Of a stretch of 64,000 bases of DNA, positions 47,351-61,322 are shown piece after piece (position 1 is the first letter of the stretch; every line of letters begins with the position of its first letter). The DNA lies in assembly GCA_019925105.1 (NCBI GenBank), contig JAHGAU010000025.1, positions 744,001-808,000 on the forward strand, given 5' to 3'. The notes beneath the pieces are model-generated. The model ran no database searches. It saw only the letters and a list, made by a program, of their open reading frames with translations, and was not told where the DNA came from. The position numbers were made by a program, and so were the translations under genes. Source of the DNA: Niebla homalea. Lineage: Eukaryota > Ascomycota > Lecanoromycetes > Lecanorales > Ramalinaceae.

Positions 47351-48199
47351 CTACCCCCCCCCCGATGCCGGCGAGTTCCTATAAGCCTTAATCCCTCGGG
47401 TATAAACGGAATTATTATCGATGGTAAGGTATGATTAACGTAATAATATTAAGTGAATAACGTAATAAATCGCCGTACTATATATTAAAAACCACTTTTC
47501 TATAAAGTATTACTTTAAAATTAAGAAAGATTATATGTAATATTAATTATTTAAATTAATAAATATAATATATTTTTTATATTAATAATTTATAGGATAG
47601 CCTACTTAATTATTAATATATAATATATTTCCTTAATTAATAAATTAAGCCCTAATTCAATAAATTAATTAAAGCTTTAACTCCTACCTTTATAAATATA
47701 TAAGTAAAATAAATAATATTATATTCCAATTATCCGGGACCTTAAATGTTATTGGCAATCGATAATAATAGTCGGCAATAAGGCTTAAATACCCGGTTAC
47801 GTCTATATATATTTATTATAATAGTAAAGTATTTTAATTATCGTAACCGACATATTTAATACGGTATATAAGGCACCCCTTAATTCCTATAAGAGTATTA
47901 TTCCGTTTTTTATTTATCCTAGAGTTTATAATTTTAAGGGCGTTATATTATGAACTTTTATTATTAATAATTATTAAGGGTGGCAGTAATATTTTTTACC
48001 CTAATAAAAAATCATATATATCGTAATATAATAATATTGGATAAAATACTAAATAAATACCTTTTATCATATCGGGCAATTTTAACTTATACGCAATATT
48101 ATTAATAATACGGATTATCTTAAATAGTCCGAGGTTTTTATAATCCAGTAACTTTAATAGTTATCCTATTTTAATATTACGTAAGTTAAATATTATTAT

Positions 48200-49150
48200 A
48201 TTATTAATACGGAAATCTAGGGATAATAAATAATTACGGTTCACTTATATTACTTATATATTATAAGCTTATAAAATTTCCCCTTTAAAGAATATCTTTA
48301 AGTTAATTAATTTCTTAATTAAAATATTATAGGCCTTAATTTTACTCCTCTGTTTCTTACTTATAACGGGGAGCAGCCTTAATAATTTAAGTCCTAAACG
48401 AAAGACGTATTTTTTAATCGTAAAAAAAGGTAATAATCTTATAATAAAACTTATTACTAAGTTAATTTTAAGTTCCGCTATAAAAAAGAAATCTACTTAA
48501 TCGTTTTAATTATAATTTATATAAGATCTTAAGTATTATTTTAATAGATTATTTATGTTTTCTATTTATTTATTTATTTCTGGGTAAAAAAATATTAATA
48601 ACTTCGGTTTAATATTAAGCCTTTAGTATAAACGTTATTAAAAATATGATATAAATTAAGTATTACGATCGGATATAATTAATTCAGGATATTTTTCTTT
48701 ATATTATATTTAGTCGATAAAGGCTTATATTATAATAAGAATATTAAGGTTATTAAACGTTATAAACTTTTTCTTTTTAAATAAGTAATCAATAACGATT
48801 ATAATATATTTACATACCCTTTTATAGCGTTTATATTTAAGCAATTCGACGATAAAGTCCACGGATATATCTATTTAATACCTATTTAATATAGGTAATA
48901 GGCATAATAAACTATATTTACCTTCCTTATATAATTTTAATCTTTTATAAGTATAATAGTTTTTTATAAAACGAATTATTAAGTCGGCTATTCGTAACTA
49001 ATAGTAATATATACTTAATCTTTTATATATTATTATGCGCCGGGTATACTTATTTACTAGTAAGTTATAAAATTAACGTATTAAGTCCGTTTTTAACTTA
49101 TTATTAAATAAAATAAATAACCTTCCGGCCATATAGAATAAGCCGTTTTT
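48200..49150 (-). pseudogene. Element N integrase remnant
   Basis: Near 48830-48890 the minus strand reads ..DISVDFIVELLK.., the first catalytic Asp in the x-S-x-D-F-I-x-x-L-P landmark, and then near 48780 ..VCKYIIVIVDYLFKKK.., the V-V-D-R-L-T-K landmark. The zinc-binding part lies toward 49100. Good evidence for Ty3/gypsy integrase. Confidence 0.75.
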
Positions 49151-50365
49151 AACCTTATAATATTTTAATTTAAGCTTTAAAGCTTTAGACTTTACAATAT
49201 TTAATAAGATTTTTCTTTTTCCGGATTATTTAATTTATATTACTCTTTATATGACTTTATTATTAATATAAATTTATTTAATCCGTTTTAATAACTTATT
49301 TTAAAATATAAATATTATATTAAGCGATTACTTTAATAACTTTTTATTTAATATAATATTTAAAGGTATTATTAAAAGAAATTATTTTAAAGATTTTTCT
49401 CCCCTAATTATTTTTTTACTTAGAATATAAATTATTATTAATAAGTTAAATAAACCCGCTTTAAACTCGTTAATTAGTATTTATATTAAAAAAACCTTTA
49501 ATCTTAAGTTAAAGTTATTAAACTTTAATATTATTTATATTTAAAACCGACTTTTATTATTTATATTATTATTAAATAAATCCTTTAATTTTTTTGTGAA
49601 ATTATTAAGTTTATTGTTTTACTTCCCTGGTTAATACGTTATTTAAAAGTTAAATTTAAAGAGGAATTCAATTTATTTAATTTATTTCTTATTTAACTTT
49701 TTTAATATTATGAAATACTTAAGATTTTTATAATTTATAATTACCTTAATAAGATCCGCTATAAGTATTCCGGTTAATTTAGGGTATTATTCTTTAAATA
49801 TATAAATAATCATTAATAATTCTTTATTATAAATTTGATAATTATATTCTTAAGGAGATATCTTTTTAAATAAAAATGCTATAAGTTTTAAGAGTCTTAT
49901 ATTATCTTTTTAAGAAAAAATTATTATAATTATATAATCGGAGGTATTTATTTTAAGTTATAACTCCTTATTTAAATTAAAATAAATAAATATTAATATT
50001 ATTATAAAGGCCTTTTTTAATATATTAAATATTATTTATTTACGCCCTTTTAAAATCTATAAATATTCAAATTCTTAACGTAATATCGATTTTATTAAAT
50101 TAATTAATAACGTTATTATTTTAAAGTAACCGGTTATAAACCTTTTATAGAAGTTTATAAAGCTTAAGAAAAATTAAACGTTTTTTATATATTTTAAGAC
50201 CTTTTAACCTTATATAATATTTACCCTTTTATTATTTATTTAAAGCTTTTCCGATATAATAATAAATTTAAAATATTTAATATATTAAATATTAAATTTA
50301 TATTTATTAATATTAAAATAAAGAAATACTTACCGTAATTTTTATAAAATATATCTTATATATTT

Positions 50366-53300
50366 GATTGATTAATTGATTGATTTATACTACGGGTCTA
50401 GCTAGGCTAATTCCGGCGTTCCTTAATACGCGGCCTTTTAACCTTATTAATAACCGTAAAAACCTAATACTTATAACGTTAAGGTAAAAACCGGTATTTA
50501 TTAAGCTTTTACCCTTTATCCTTTAAAATAAAGGATATTAATAGCCGTTTAAAAAATAATAATCTATTTATATACTTCCTATATTTTAATTCCCCTAAGA
50601 AAATCCGTAATATTATAACCGTATCCTTATAAGGGTTATTTTTAAACTTGTTACTTTTCCGTACCTTTATATATTTATATTATTTTAATTTTATATAATA
50701 TTTTTAAATATTTTTATTAATATTTATACGTTTAATATATATCCCTTTTATATTATTATCGTTATTAACTTTTTTAAGGACTTTTAATAAGCGTTTATTA
50801 TTATATTTTTATAGTTATAAAAAATACTTTCTGGTTTATATAATTAATATAATTAATTTCCGTTCCTTTTTTTTTCTTTAACCAATAACGGGCCTTGTTT
50901 ATAAGGTTTTTAATAACCTTATTTATCTTTATAATAAGGTTAAATTATAATAATAATCCGGTAAATATTATAAACTTAATAGTTACCCGGATATTTTACT
51001 TTATAAATAATATTTAACAATAATTATAAGTATTGATTTTTATAATAAGTCTTAATTTAATTTCCGTAAATAAAAAATAAAAAATAAAAACGTATATAAC
51101 GTCCTACTTTTTTTTATCCGTATTTATATCCGGTATTTATCCAACCCCGGTATATATAATAAATAAGAAATAAGTTAAACCGTTTTTACCCGTCCGGAGT
51201 TAGATCGTTAATACGTTATTATCTTTCTTTATAATATTATAATAATAGAAATACTTATTAATAGTCTTTTTATCGTTAAAAGTTAAATAATAATAACTTT
51301 AAAATATAAAATCCTTATATTTTTATTAATATTTAATTTACTTTATTATAATCCATAAAATAATCACTATAATTTTTATTCTTTAAATCCTTTTAATCTC
51401 GGTTTTTTTTACATTTAATAAAAGTTTATACCCGCTTAAGTTAACCTCCGGGATATTAATAAGGTTAATTTCTTTCTCCGTTTATTTTTACTTTATTTTA
51501 ATAAAAAAAAAGATAAATATTTTTAATTTACTCTTTTTAACTTTAAGCTTATTAAGATTCTAGCGGATTCACTTATTTCTTATTATTATAGTTAAATATA
51601 TATATTTCTTTAACTTTATTTAAGTAATTATTTAATTTAATAAAACCTTAATTAACAATATAAAAACCTTAAACTTTAATACCGGGATAAAGGTTATTTT
51701 ATAAATATTATTAATTACTTTTAAATATTGATTTTAGACTTTCTATAATATTTAAATAAACTTTTTCTTATATCCCGGAATATCCTTAAATATGTAAATA
51801 TCTTTTAATTCTTATACTTAAAAGCTTATTTAATTAACCTTTTTACCTTTATAATCATAATTATATATCCTTCGTTTTAATAAGTTTTAACTCTTTAAGA
51901 AAATTTTATTATCGGAATAATCTTATCGATTATTTTATTTAATACCTTTATTATTTATTTTATAAAAAGGTCGATCCGGTTTTTATTATCCAATTAAGGG
52001 AGGTCCGTAAATTATATTATTATTTCCTCCGCTTTTATATAAACCTTTATTTTTTTAACCGTTTTTTACGCTTTCTTTACCGGTGGTAATATAGTCATAT
52101 TAACGGCTTAATTTAAGGTTATTTATATTAATATATAATTTAAATTATATTTTAAGTCTTTTTATAACCTATATATTACGATTACGTTAATAACCCCTTC
52201 CGTATTAAAGGTTAAATTAATCGTTATTTTAAACTTATAACTTTTTTACATAATAATCTTTTATAATATTAATAATAAAAGGTTAATTTAAGTAATAATT
52301 ATTAATAAGTTATTTAATTTAATGTAATTTATTATACGTCCTTCCTTATTTTATATATAATAATATAAGTTAAAGTTTTTAAATAATATATACTTATTTA
52401 AAGTAATTAAGATTTCTTTAAGTAACGATATTATAAAAAGTTTTTCCTTATTAACCGGCAGTAAATTATATACGTTATAAATATTAAGGTCGCCCTTTAA
52501 ATCCTTTTTTTTTATAATATAAAATATATAAAGGTTATTATTATAATAAGTAATATCTTAATTATTTACGTTAAGTTATTTATTTATAAAGAAATATATT
52601 TTAATTATTTTATCCCCCTTAAAGGCTAAATAAAACCTTTCCTTTAAGTTAATAAACAAATATATATATAAATTATATAATAGTTTTTATATTATTATAA
52701 TATTAACGTTTTCGACTTCTTTAAATTTAAATATTAATATTATAATTTTAATTCTTTCGTTATAAATATTATATTATATTATTCTTAAAAATATTAATAT
52801 ATTATATATTAACCTTTATAAAAGCTCCCTTTTTATACCTATTTAAATTACGGACTTTCTATTAAAGCTAAACGTTTTTTAATTTAATACCTTCTTAATT
52901 ATTATTAAAAATATAAAATAACCAGCCTTTAAAATCAGGATTATAAAAGCTTTTTCTTCTTTACCGTTATTTACCTTTTATTATTTAATTAATTAAGTTT
53001 ATATCTTAAGGCAATTTTTAATTAATTTATTAAATTAATTTTATATATATTATACCGTTGGATTTTTATAGTTATCCGGGTCTTTTTACGTTTAATCTCC
53101 TTAACTTTTATTATATACTTAGAATCCTATATTAAGTATTCCTCCTTATTATATATAACGTATTTAAATATATCCTTTATAAGCCTTTTAATTATTAACT
53201 TTATATATTTATAGATATTATAATTTTTAACGTAAACCGTATATTTCGTAATATTAAAGTATTTTATAATAATATATTTATAATTTTAATATTTAAAATA

Positions 53301-54707
53301 TTAATAAATATTAACTGTTTTTTTTTTTATAACTGAATTATTTTAAAAATCCCTTTTTAATAATCCTTTTATTTAAGATGTTATTATATATTTTTATTAA
53401 CGTTATATTTAATATAACGGTAAAGTACCTTTTTATATATTTTAAAGAGTTAAATCTTTTTATTATTAACGGAAGTTTATAATTAATAATCTTAAACTTT
53501 AAATAAAGAACCGTATTCTTTTTTTTTTTTTATATTCTTTAACGTAACTTTTCTTTTAACTTCCTTAAAACGTAATAAATATATTTTATTTATTATAACG
53601 GTAAATAATTACCTTAAAATTTCAATTAACTTATATTTTTTTTTATTAATTTAAGCTTTAAACTTTTTTAAGCTTTCTTTTACCTTTAAAAACGTTATAT
53701 TAAAAAAGATATCTTTATTTTATAATTTATATATTATAATAATCTATTTTATTAATAATTCCGTTATTATTTTAAAAGCCTTTATTAAATATAATAGATT
53801 TATTTTTATTATTATATTCTTTTCCTTATTATTAAATAAGCAGACCGTTATTATTTTCGTTTTCCTTAATACGGCTATTTTTTCCTTTATTATCCCTTTA
53901 TTCTTTATTACGGGTATCCTTTTTATTATCCTTATCGCTTAGCTTTTTCTCGTTTAAAAGGCCGTTATTTTCGTACTTTTATTTTATATACTTAACTTTA
54001 AACCGCGGTCTTTACCCTTTATTAACGCCCTCGTTATTACCTTTTAAAAGCCTTATAGCCGTTCCGTTTCCCTTAATTTTACCCTTATTTTTACGTAAAA
54101 GTCCCTTACGTTTTTTAATTTAATCTATAGTATTAATTAGGTCTTTAACGTAATATCCTTTTATTTTACCGTAAGGAATCTTTTTAAGGTTTTTATTACT
54201 TCCTTTACCGCCTTTTTACCCTTATTTACCGGGCGACGTACCGTTTTTACTTTTTATTTTTAATCCCTTAAGGTTTTATCTTCTTTATTAACTTTATTTC
54301 TCTTTTATATATCCTTAATAATATTTTTACCGCGGTCTTCCTGCTTTTTCCCCCTATTTATACCGTTTATTATTAATATTATACCGGCCTTTTTACCCTT
54401 TTATTTACCTATTACCTCCGTATTATTATTACGCGTTTTACGCGTTTTAATACGCGTATTCTATTAACCTTAATTTTTTTATTTATTTTAAGCGTTATCC
54501 GGCTTATTATTATTATATTATCCGTATACGTTATTGCCGTTTCTATTAATATAGGTTATTTACCCGTTTACCACCTTATTCTTAACTATTACGCTACTTC
54601 TATTTAGCGTACTTAATATACTCCCCTTACTATCGCTAGAGCTATGTATATACGTATCGTTTTAGACCTCTGGGGTCCCTTTATTCGTCGCCATCCTTCA
54701 AATCTCC
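50366..54707 (-). mobile_element. LINE2: internally deleted relative of LINE1 inserted in the RT of N
   Basis: 4342 bp with a perfect 14-bp TSD TATCTTATATATTT (50352-50365 and 54708-54721). The tail is at the left and the 5' end (ATG GCG ACG AAT on the minus strand) is only 15 bp from the right edge. It is collinear with LINE1 except that sequence matching LINE1 about 42720-44187 is missing. The junction near 51790-51800 carries a short AAGTAT/AAATAT overlap. The gap removes the GIPQG and F-V-D-D segments, so this copy never had, or later lost, its RT core. Confidence 0.9.
51785..51805 (-). other. Internal deletion junction of LINE2
   Basis: Left of the junction, CTTATATCCCGGAATATCCT matches LINE1 at about 42700. 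Right of it, TTTTAATTCTTATACTTAAA matches LINE1 at about 44195. About 1.47 kb of LINE1 sequence is absent. Confidence 0.82.
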
Positions 54708-54721
54708 TATCTTATATATTT

Positions 54722-55200
54722 AATATATATTATATTATTATTATTATATATTAATATATCGTTTAAATAAATAATATAAAATATATTTAAATATTTCCGT
54801 AATATTTTATTAATAAAATATTAAAATATATTAAGAATATTATATAGTTTAAAAAATATAATAATATATTTATATAGTTCATATTTTATAAGGAACGTTA
54901 TTTTTATTTTATAACTTTCCTTAATATAAATTTCGTTAAATATTATAATAATATTAAATTTAATATATACTTTAATTTTATAAAAATAAAATAAGGTTTC
55001 TTTAATTAATAATAATATATTTTAATTCTTTATTATTAATATATTTAAAATATAATAATTAATATATACTTTTAGACTTTTATTTGGTTTCTTAATAATA
55101 AGGATTAAAGCGGTGTAAAATAAAGTATTTAATTTAATATATCTTTTATTAAGTATATTATTAATATATTTTTTAATAATAATAATTTATTTTCGTAATA
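54722..55200 (-). pseudogene. Element N reverse transcriptase, upstream part
   Basis: Minus frame: ..KKYINNILNKRYIKL.., ..ALILIIKKPNKSLRVYINYYILN.. (the V-K-K-P-D-x-x-x-R-V-x-V-D-Y-R-x-L-N landmark with Asp to Asn), and the catalytic box at 54758-54769, now Y-L-N-D in ..IIYLNDILIYN... LINE2 is inserted 37 bp further on. Frame breaks are few here. Confidence 0.85.
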
Positions 55201-55899
55201 TTTTAAAGGCTTTTTTAACGGGTAAATATATATCCTTTTTTAACTTAATAGAATAATCTATTAATCTTAATAATATGACTTTATTAATTTCCTTTAGATC
55301 TTATATATTAAGGAAATCATAATAACTTAATAAGACCTTATTTTTAAGTTTTTAAATTATTAACGATTCCTTTATAAGCTTATTAAAGAATTTCTTATAA
55401 TTATTAATAATAATAATTATTATATTTATAATTATTATTACCCCCGATTATTTATTATCCCGTTTAATTTATTTAAAGTAATAAGGTTATATTAAAATAA
55501 CTTCGTTCCGTCTAAATTCTACCATTTTTATAAAAATATAAGCCGAAATCTTAATTATATTATTATAACGTATTAAGACGTTATTTAAAGCCGGTTATTT
55601 ATAACTTAAAATAATTACGGGCTTATAGTATTATAAATAATATATTATATAATAATCAGAGTAAAACGTTATTAATTTAAATAAAAATTTAATTTTTAAA
55701 TCGTAGAGTTTTAATTAAAATATCCTTGAAATAAAACCGTATTTTCTTAAGTTAATAATTATTACTTAAACTTTATTAATATAATTATAAAGATAAAAGG
55801 TTAATTTAATTATTTTAATAATATTTAAAGTGAACTTATTATTAACGAACATAAGCTTATATAATTTTAATAATAAATATATATTAAGGTGATTTCTCC

Positions 55900-57990
55900 T
55901 TATAAATATAGTATTTATAAATACTATTATTAATACCTTAATATTTATAAGGTATTTTATCTTTTTCCCCTTCTTTAATATAAAAAGGGTTCCGTTAAAG
56001 TTAAATTAATAATTTTACTTTAAATAGTTTTTAACGTTTAAATAATATAATAATAATCAAACCGTTATAAGTCGGGACGCTTCCTTAAGTTATTTAATTT
56101 TATTATATACTTTATTAATTAATCTTTAATTATATCTTTTATTAAAGACTATTTATTTTTAATTCTTTATTAAAAAAGCCCTTTAAGTAATTTTCTTTTA
56201 TATATTTTTTTCCTTATATTATATTAATAAACTTAAGATTTAATATAAGTTTATCCTTTAATAATTATTTTTTATTTTTATAAAAAGCGGATTTATTTAT
56301 AAGAAGATAACCTTTTTCGCTATATATAAAGTAACGTTATTCTTTCTTTAGACGTAATATAATATATAGAGGTCAGAAAGTTAAATTTAAGTCCGTTAAG
56401 TAGTCTAATTAACGGTTATTGAATAATATTTTTAATTTATCGTTTTTCTTTTACTTTATAAAAACCGATTTCTTTTTTAATATTTTTATATTAAAAAGTC
56501 CGCTATTCTTATATTTAAATCGTATTATTTCAACTTATTAATAAAGTTAATAAAATTTATATAATTTATTTTATTAATTACTTTTTACCTTAATCTATAT
56601 ATAATAATTCTCTTTAAATTAAAGATTTTCTATAATATTATTAATTATAAAAATACGATAATAACTATAAATTATATAAAGAATTTATTAAATTCTTTAT
56701 AAATATTAATAGTACTTATATAAAACTTAAGGTTATATAAGAATACTTTTAATTTAACTTTTTAATTAAATTTATTAAAGAAAACATATAAGTTACCTAG
56801 AATCTTTTTAACTATTATATATAGATTTTCATATTTAACTATAAATCTAACCTTAATTATTTTAAAAACTATGGACTTATAATAATTTTAAATAAAAACT
56901 ATCTTTAACTTTTTATCCGGGAATAATATTATAATTTATCAAAGTTTTATATTACGCCGTAACCTCTATAAATACTAGTTTAACCTATTATTAAAACCTT
57001 TAAAATCCTTAGGGTTTATATATTAAATATTCTTTTTTAATAAAATTAATATAAATAAAGTTAAAACATTTTTTATAAAGACGTTATGGTTACGTTTCCT
57101 TATATTATATACGGTATAATTATTATTTATTGTTTATTTTTTTTTTAAATTAAGGGTAATATTAATATAATTATAACGTTAAAAACGTATTATTTTTAAC
57201 TTTAAGCTTATTATTTCTTTTAAGGTTTTATTAATTTTAACTTAATATTAATTCTTATATTCCTGGATTCTTTTAATGTTAGTTAATATAAGGAAGAGAT
57301 CTATTTTAATGGCCCTTAATTTTAAAGATAACTTTTTAAAGGTTTTTAAGTTTTCCTTATTACCTTATTTATGTTTTTTTAATTTTTTTATTCCTTATAA
57401 TTTCTATTTTTACTATAATAACGTTTATAGTTAAAGTATTAATTTTACTTTAAAGTATAATATTTATTATGATAATATTCTTTATAATTATTACTTATAT
57501 TTCTGGATTCTTATTGATTAACTCCTTTAATTCATTTATATTAATAATTCAGAAGATTAGGTTATTATTTATATTTAATATATATTTTCTTTTGTTTTTT
57601 TTATAACGTTTTTCTAATTACTTTGCGATAAATATTAATATTTTTAAAACTATAACGTTTTTAATATCCGTATCCGAAGCTTTTAACTCGTTTTGAAATC
57701 AACTTCCCGGAATACGTTACTTAAGTGGATTTTTCAGGAATAATTTCCTTACTATCCGCGGTATTATTATTTATTATATATCCCCTTAAAGGATTTATTA
57801 ACTTTCATTTATTATTATAAAACGATTTTCTTATTTAGGTTAAGTTAAAAAATTAAGCCTTATTATAATTACGGGTAAATTATAACTTCGTTATATTTAT
57901 AAATACCCTTAACGGGGCTCTAACTATATTAAACTGTTATAATTTAATTAATAGCGTTCTCTCTTAAAAAAGATAATTAAAATTATATTA
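55900..57990 (-). pseudogene. Element N gag and protease region
   Basis: Minus-strand sequence between the 5' LTR (58000-58156) and RT, the place of gag and protease. RIP has left no readable motif except short polar stretches near 57680-57790. Assigned by position only. Confidence 0.4.
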
Positions 57991-57999
57991 AAAACTTAA

Positions 58000-58156
58000 T
58001 AAAGAATTCAGGAATTTAACTAGAATTTTAACTATGGGAGATAATATTATATATATATACCCTTTTGTATGCTGGGTGTTATACGCTAGGCCCAAATAGG
58101 CCTAGCGTCTTGGCCACGCGCATACCTGCCAACATCACAGCCTTCACACCGTGACA
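58000..58156 (-). repeat. 5' LTR of element N
   Basis: The outer part (plus GGCCACGCGCATACCTGCCAA..GTGACA) is clean, the inner part is mutated. A perfect hairpin GCTAGGCC-CAAATA-GGCCTAGC at 58085-58106 overlaps the core shared with Q. Confidence 0.87.
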
Positions 58157-60620
58157 TCGAAAATCTAGATATAAATACGTTAATTGGCTTTAATATTTTA
58201 TATTTTAAAAACTAGGTAATTAATTACCTAAATAAACAAATTATACTTATTAAAGATTAAAAATTAATGATTAAGTTCGATATTTATAACTATGATAAAA
58301 TACGTCGTATTATATATAGCAAATATAAAACCGTTATTTTATTAAAATATCGCGTAAAAATATTAATTATTAAACTTAAGAATAAGGCTTTTAATTTATT
58401 TAAAAATCGGGATATAACCTTTAAGTTTTTTAATTAATTAATTATATTATTCGCTAGTTTCGTAAATAATAGTACGGATTTCGTATTATAGCTTACAAAA
58501 GCTGAATTCAATTCTTATAAGCTTATCCAAAAATTATTTACAAAATTATCGATTTTAATATATTAAAAAGTCGACAGAATACTATATATCGATTTTAATA
58601 CTAATTAAAAAATAGGTTTCGGCGCGTATATATATTATATAAAGGATAATAAGATTAAGAATAAGTTACCGTATAGAAATCAATTAAATCAATTTTATTT
58701 TTATTAAAGTAGCTTACGGACGTAACAATTAAGTATTAATTAACCGAATTAAAGATAATTACGTTTATTTAAGTAATTAAAAAGTTAAGATATATAATCG
58801 AAACATTAAAATACTTAACGATTATTAATACTGATTATTAAGCTATAATCGATATTATTAAATAAAGTAATATAAATACTATTTTAGTAATACGTTTAAA
58901 TCTACGGTATATTTATATATTTGAACATTTCTTACGTTTTCGTTTAAATATTCGGTAACAACCTAAAAAGTCAAATATAGTATTTAATACACTATCGAAA
59001 CTACTAATTATTATAGAGATAAAGGAACTATTATCGAGTATAAATAGTTTAGTTACGTCGGATATTAATTTAAATATTAAAACGTACCCCGTTGTTATAA
59101 TTGAATTATTATAAAAATTCAAAATTCAAAATTCAAATATAAAATATATATTAATACGATTAATAATATTTAAGGTTATTATAGATATTGTAAAATAATA
59201 ATTAACTTATTGTTACGAATAACGATATTAAACTGTTATTTAAAATAGAAAAACGCCTAATTTATTTCGATAATTGCGAGTTAAAGTTACGGCTAGTTAT
59301 TTTTATAGCTTTAAAATAAAATATTTTCGCTACCGCGTATAATAAATAAGGTTATTTGGGATACGAACGTATTTATAAACGTATAATTCGCTCGTTCTAT
59401 ATTTTTTAATTAATAAAGAAATTAAAAAAATATTTAACGTATTACCCGAAATATTAGTTAAATCGTATACCAAAATATATACCCTTTAGCTTACTATAGC
59501 CGGTACTTTTATTAACGCGTTTATTTTATACGATTATTATCGACTTTATATTAGTATTACTTAAATAAATATTTAACCAATTTAATTATAATCTAATTAT
59601 TATAAATAAATTCTCGAAAGCGATTATTAGAATATTAGGTTTAATATTTTAGAATAATTTATAATAAGCGGTTATTTTCTTAAACCGATTATATTTAATA
59701 TTATAAAATATATTATAAACGATTATTTTAAATCGCGATGTAAAATTTATTTATAATTTATAATTAATTATTCTGAATCGATTAAGGATTAAACCTATTT
59801 TTATTATTACCTATTATTTAACTATAAACGGCTAGTTAAAACGTACTAATTAAACCGTCGAAATTCTATTACGATATTTCTTATTAACGCTAAATTATTA
59901 TAGATACTAGCCGTCGATCTTATTACGTCTATTAGTTACGCTTAGTAATAGTATAAGCCGTAAAACTGGCCTTATATTAACGCAAATATTTCTTAATTAG
60001 CGAATTAGTAAAAGCCTTAATTTAGCAAGGCTATATAATAATAACGAACCGTGTATCGATATTATCGACGCACTTTTTACTATCCCTGTAATAGGTAGTC
60101 GTATAAAGAATAAACGACATTATCGATATATACCCCGCTATACTATAGGCTGTCGAAACCGTACTTAATATAGCATATCGACCTATATATATCGATCCAA
60201 AAGATATTATTGTACTTATAGTTATAATAATAAAAGCGTAATACGACTCGCGATACCAAACTAAATTCTTCGATATTAATAACTAAATAAGTTTCCGACT
60301 ATATTGTAACTTTACGGTACCCAACCTCCGCGGCAGGAATTATAAAATCGAATAAGAATTCGCAGGCTTTTTTAAGATTATTAAAAAGTTAAATAAACTA
60401 TTATAATAACTATAATTACCGTTATCTATATCTCGTATATTATTAGTTATATTAATCGTATATTTTAAGTTAGTTTATGCCGAAAAATACGATTTATATT
60501 AATATACCGCTTAAGCGTATACGCCCGCCTTAATATTTAACGGCCAGATTAATTGGATACCCAAAAGTATTTTACGCCGCTATATATAATATCGCCGTAA
60601 TAAAAAAATCGCTATATAAT
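58157..60620 (+). pseudogene. Element C pol remnant: RNase H and integrase
   Basis: Near 58585-58690 the + frame reads ..KIGFGAYIYY.. and ..KLPYRNQLN.., RNase H landmarks, ending in ..NIVFNTLSRL.. or its mutated form near 58965 (the V-x-D-A-L-S-R motif). Integrase follows: ..GYLGYERTYKRIIRSFYI.. at about 59350 (zinc-binding H-x-G-x-x-x-x-x-T), ..TIDFILVLP.. near 59540 (first Asp), ..RDVKFIS.. near 59735 (second Asp) and ..LNRRNSI.. for the Glu region. RT itself lies before and across the junctions. D carries the reverse complement. Confidence 0.78.
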
Positions 60621-61155
60621 ATCTCGTTCGCTACGCTGGTTTGGGATTAAAATATAACGAATAATTACTAAATCGTTTATTATTATACGAACTATATCGC
60701 TTATTCAATATTTTAAATTAATAACGTATAGTCGTTATTCGTATATAATCGTACGTATTTGAACTTATTTTACCTTAATCGAGCCTTGATAAAAGTAGTA
60801 ACCCGGTTACCTTAATGTTTATATAAGATCTTCGATTACTCTGGTTATATTAAACGAGTTAACACTGCTTTTTATTAGGTAAAAACACTAGTTATCAATT
60901 ACGTCCGTTATTACGTATTTTATATACTTATATAGCCCACTATCGAGTACTATTCTTTATTGGACGAGAAAAACTCTCCATACGATCGTCCCCTCGTATA
61001 ATATATATTATAGCTGTATAGATACAATATATAATTGCCGTCGGATCCCCGAATATTATTATTATTCAATATTACCTTCCTGTTACAGGCTTTCGCAATA
61101 TTATCGTCGCTAAGGGTTGCTATTGGGGCAACAGCATTTTTAAGTTGCCGGCGAA

Positions 61156-61317
61156 TGATTAGGATTATATCGCATACCTGTACATAGCTTAATATAAAAA
61201 TTAATAGGTAGAGGACGTCCTTAGTAACAAAACACTTTCTTAAATAGCAGTTGGGAGTTTGTCTCCCAATATGATTCATCATACACTTTACATACTCAAT
61301 AAACTGTGACCCTCACA
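61156..61317 (+). repeat. 3' LTR of element C
   Basis: TGATTAGGATTATATCGC..CTGTGACCCTCACA. The outer end (ATTCATCATACACTTTACATAC) is clean; part of the inner end (AATATAAAAATTAATAGG) is mutated. Preceded by GTTGCCGGCGAA. Confidence 0.9.
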
Positions 61318-61322
61318 GTTTT

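Larger units (their letters stand above)
47195..58156 (-). mobile_element. Element N: Ty3/gypsy retrotransposon inserted in C, split by LINE2
   Basis: LTRs at 47195-47350 (156 bp) and 58000-58156 (157 bp), starting TGTCACGG on the minus strand. The 3' LTR is the left one, preceded on the minus strand by the purine tract GGGGGGGGGGTAG (plus 47351-47363). Coding is on the minus strand: RT from 55190 into the LINE2 insertion, then integrase near 48600-48950. The flanking pentamers (CTCAA, TCGAA) do not match, so the TSD is degraded or the edge is off by a base. About 6.6 kb without LINE2. Confidence 0.85.
38231..61317 (+). mobile_element. Element C: Ty3/gypsy retrotransposon of the D family, inserted into D head-to-head
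   Basis: LTRs at 38231-38384 (154 bp) and 61156-61317 (162 bp), with a TSD GTTTT (38226-38230 and 61318-61322). The left internal part (38385-41292) holds leader, gag and the start of pol. After LINE1, a short stretch (47122-47194) and element N, pol resumes at 58157 and runs to 61100. Without insertions the element is about 6.2 kb. D reads as its reverse complement on both sides of the insertion. Confidence 0.9.

Noticed and set aside
47190..58161. TSD for element N
   Set aside because: Flanking pentamers CTCAA and TCGAA do not match. RIP or a shifted boundary may be the cause, so no TSD is claimed.
60950..61282. 110-codon ORF (minus)
   Set aside because: It crosses the 3' end and 3' LTR of C on the antisense strand. 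It is open only because this edge escaped RIP.
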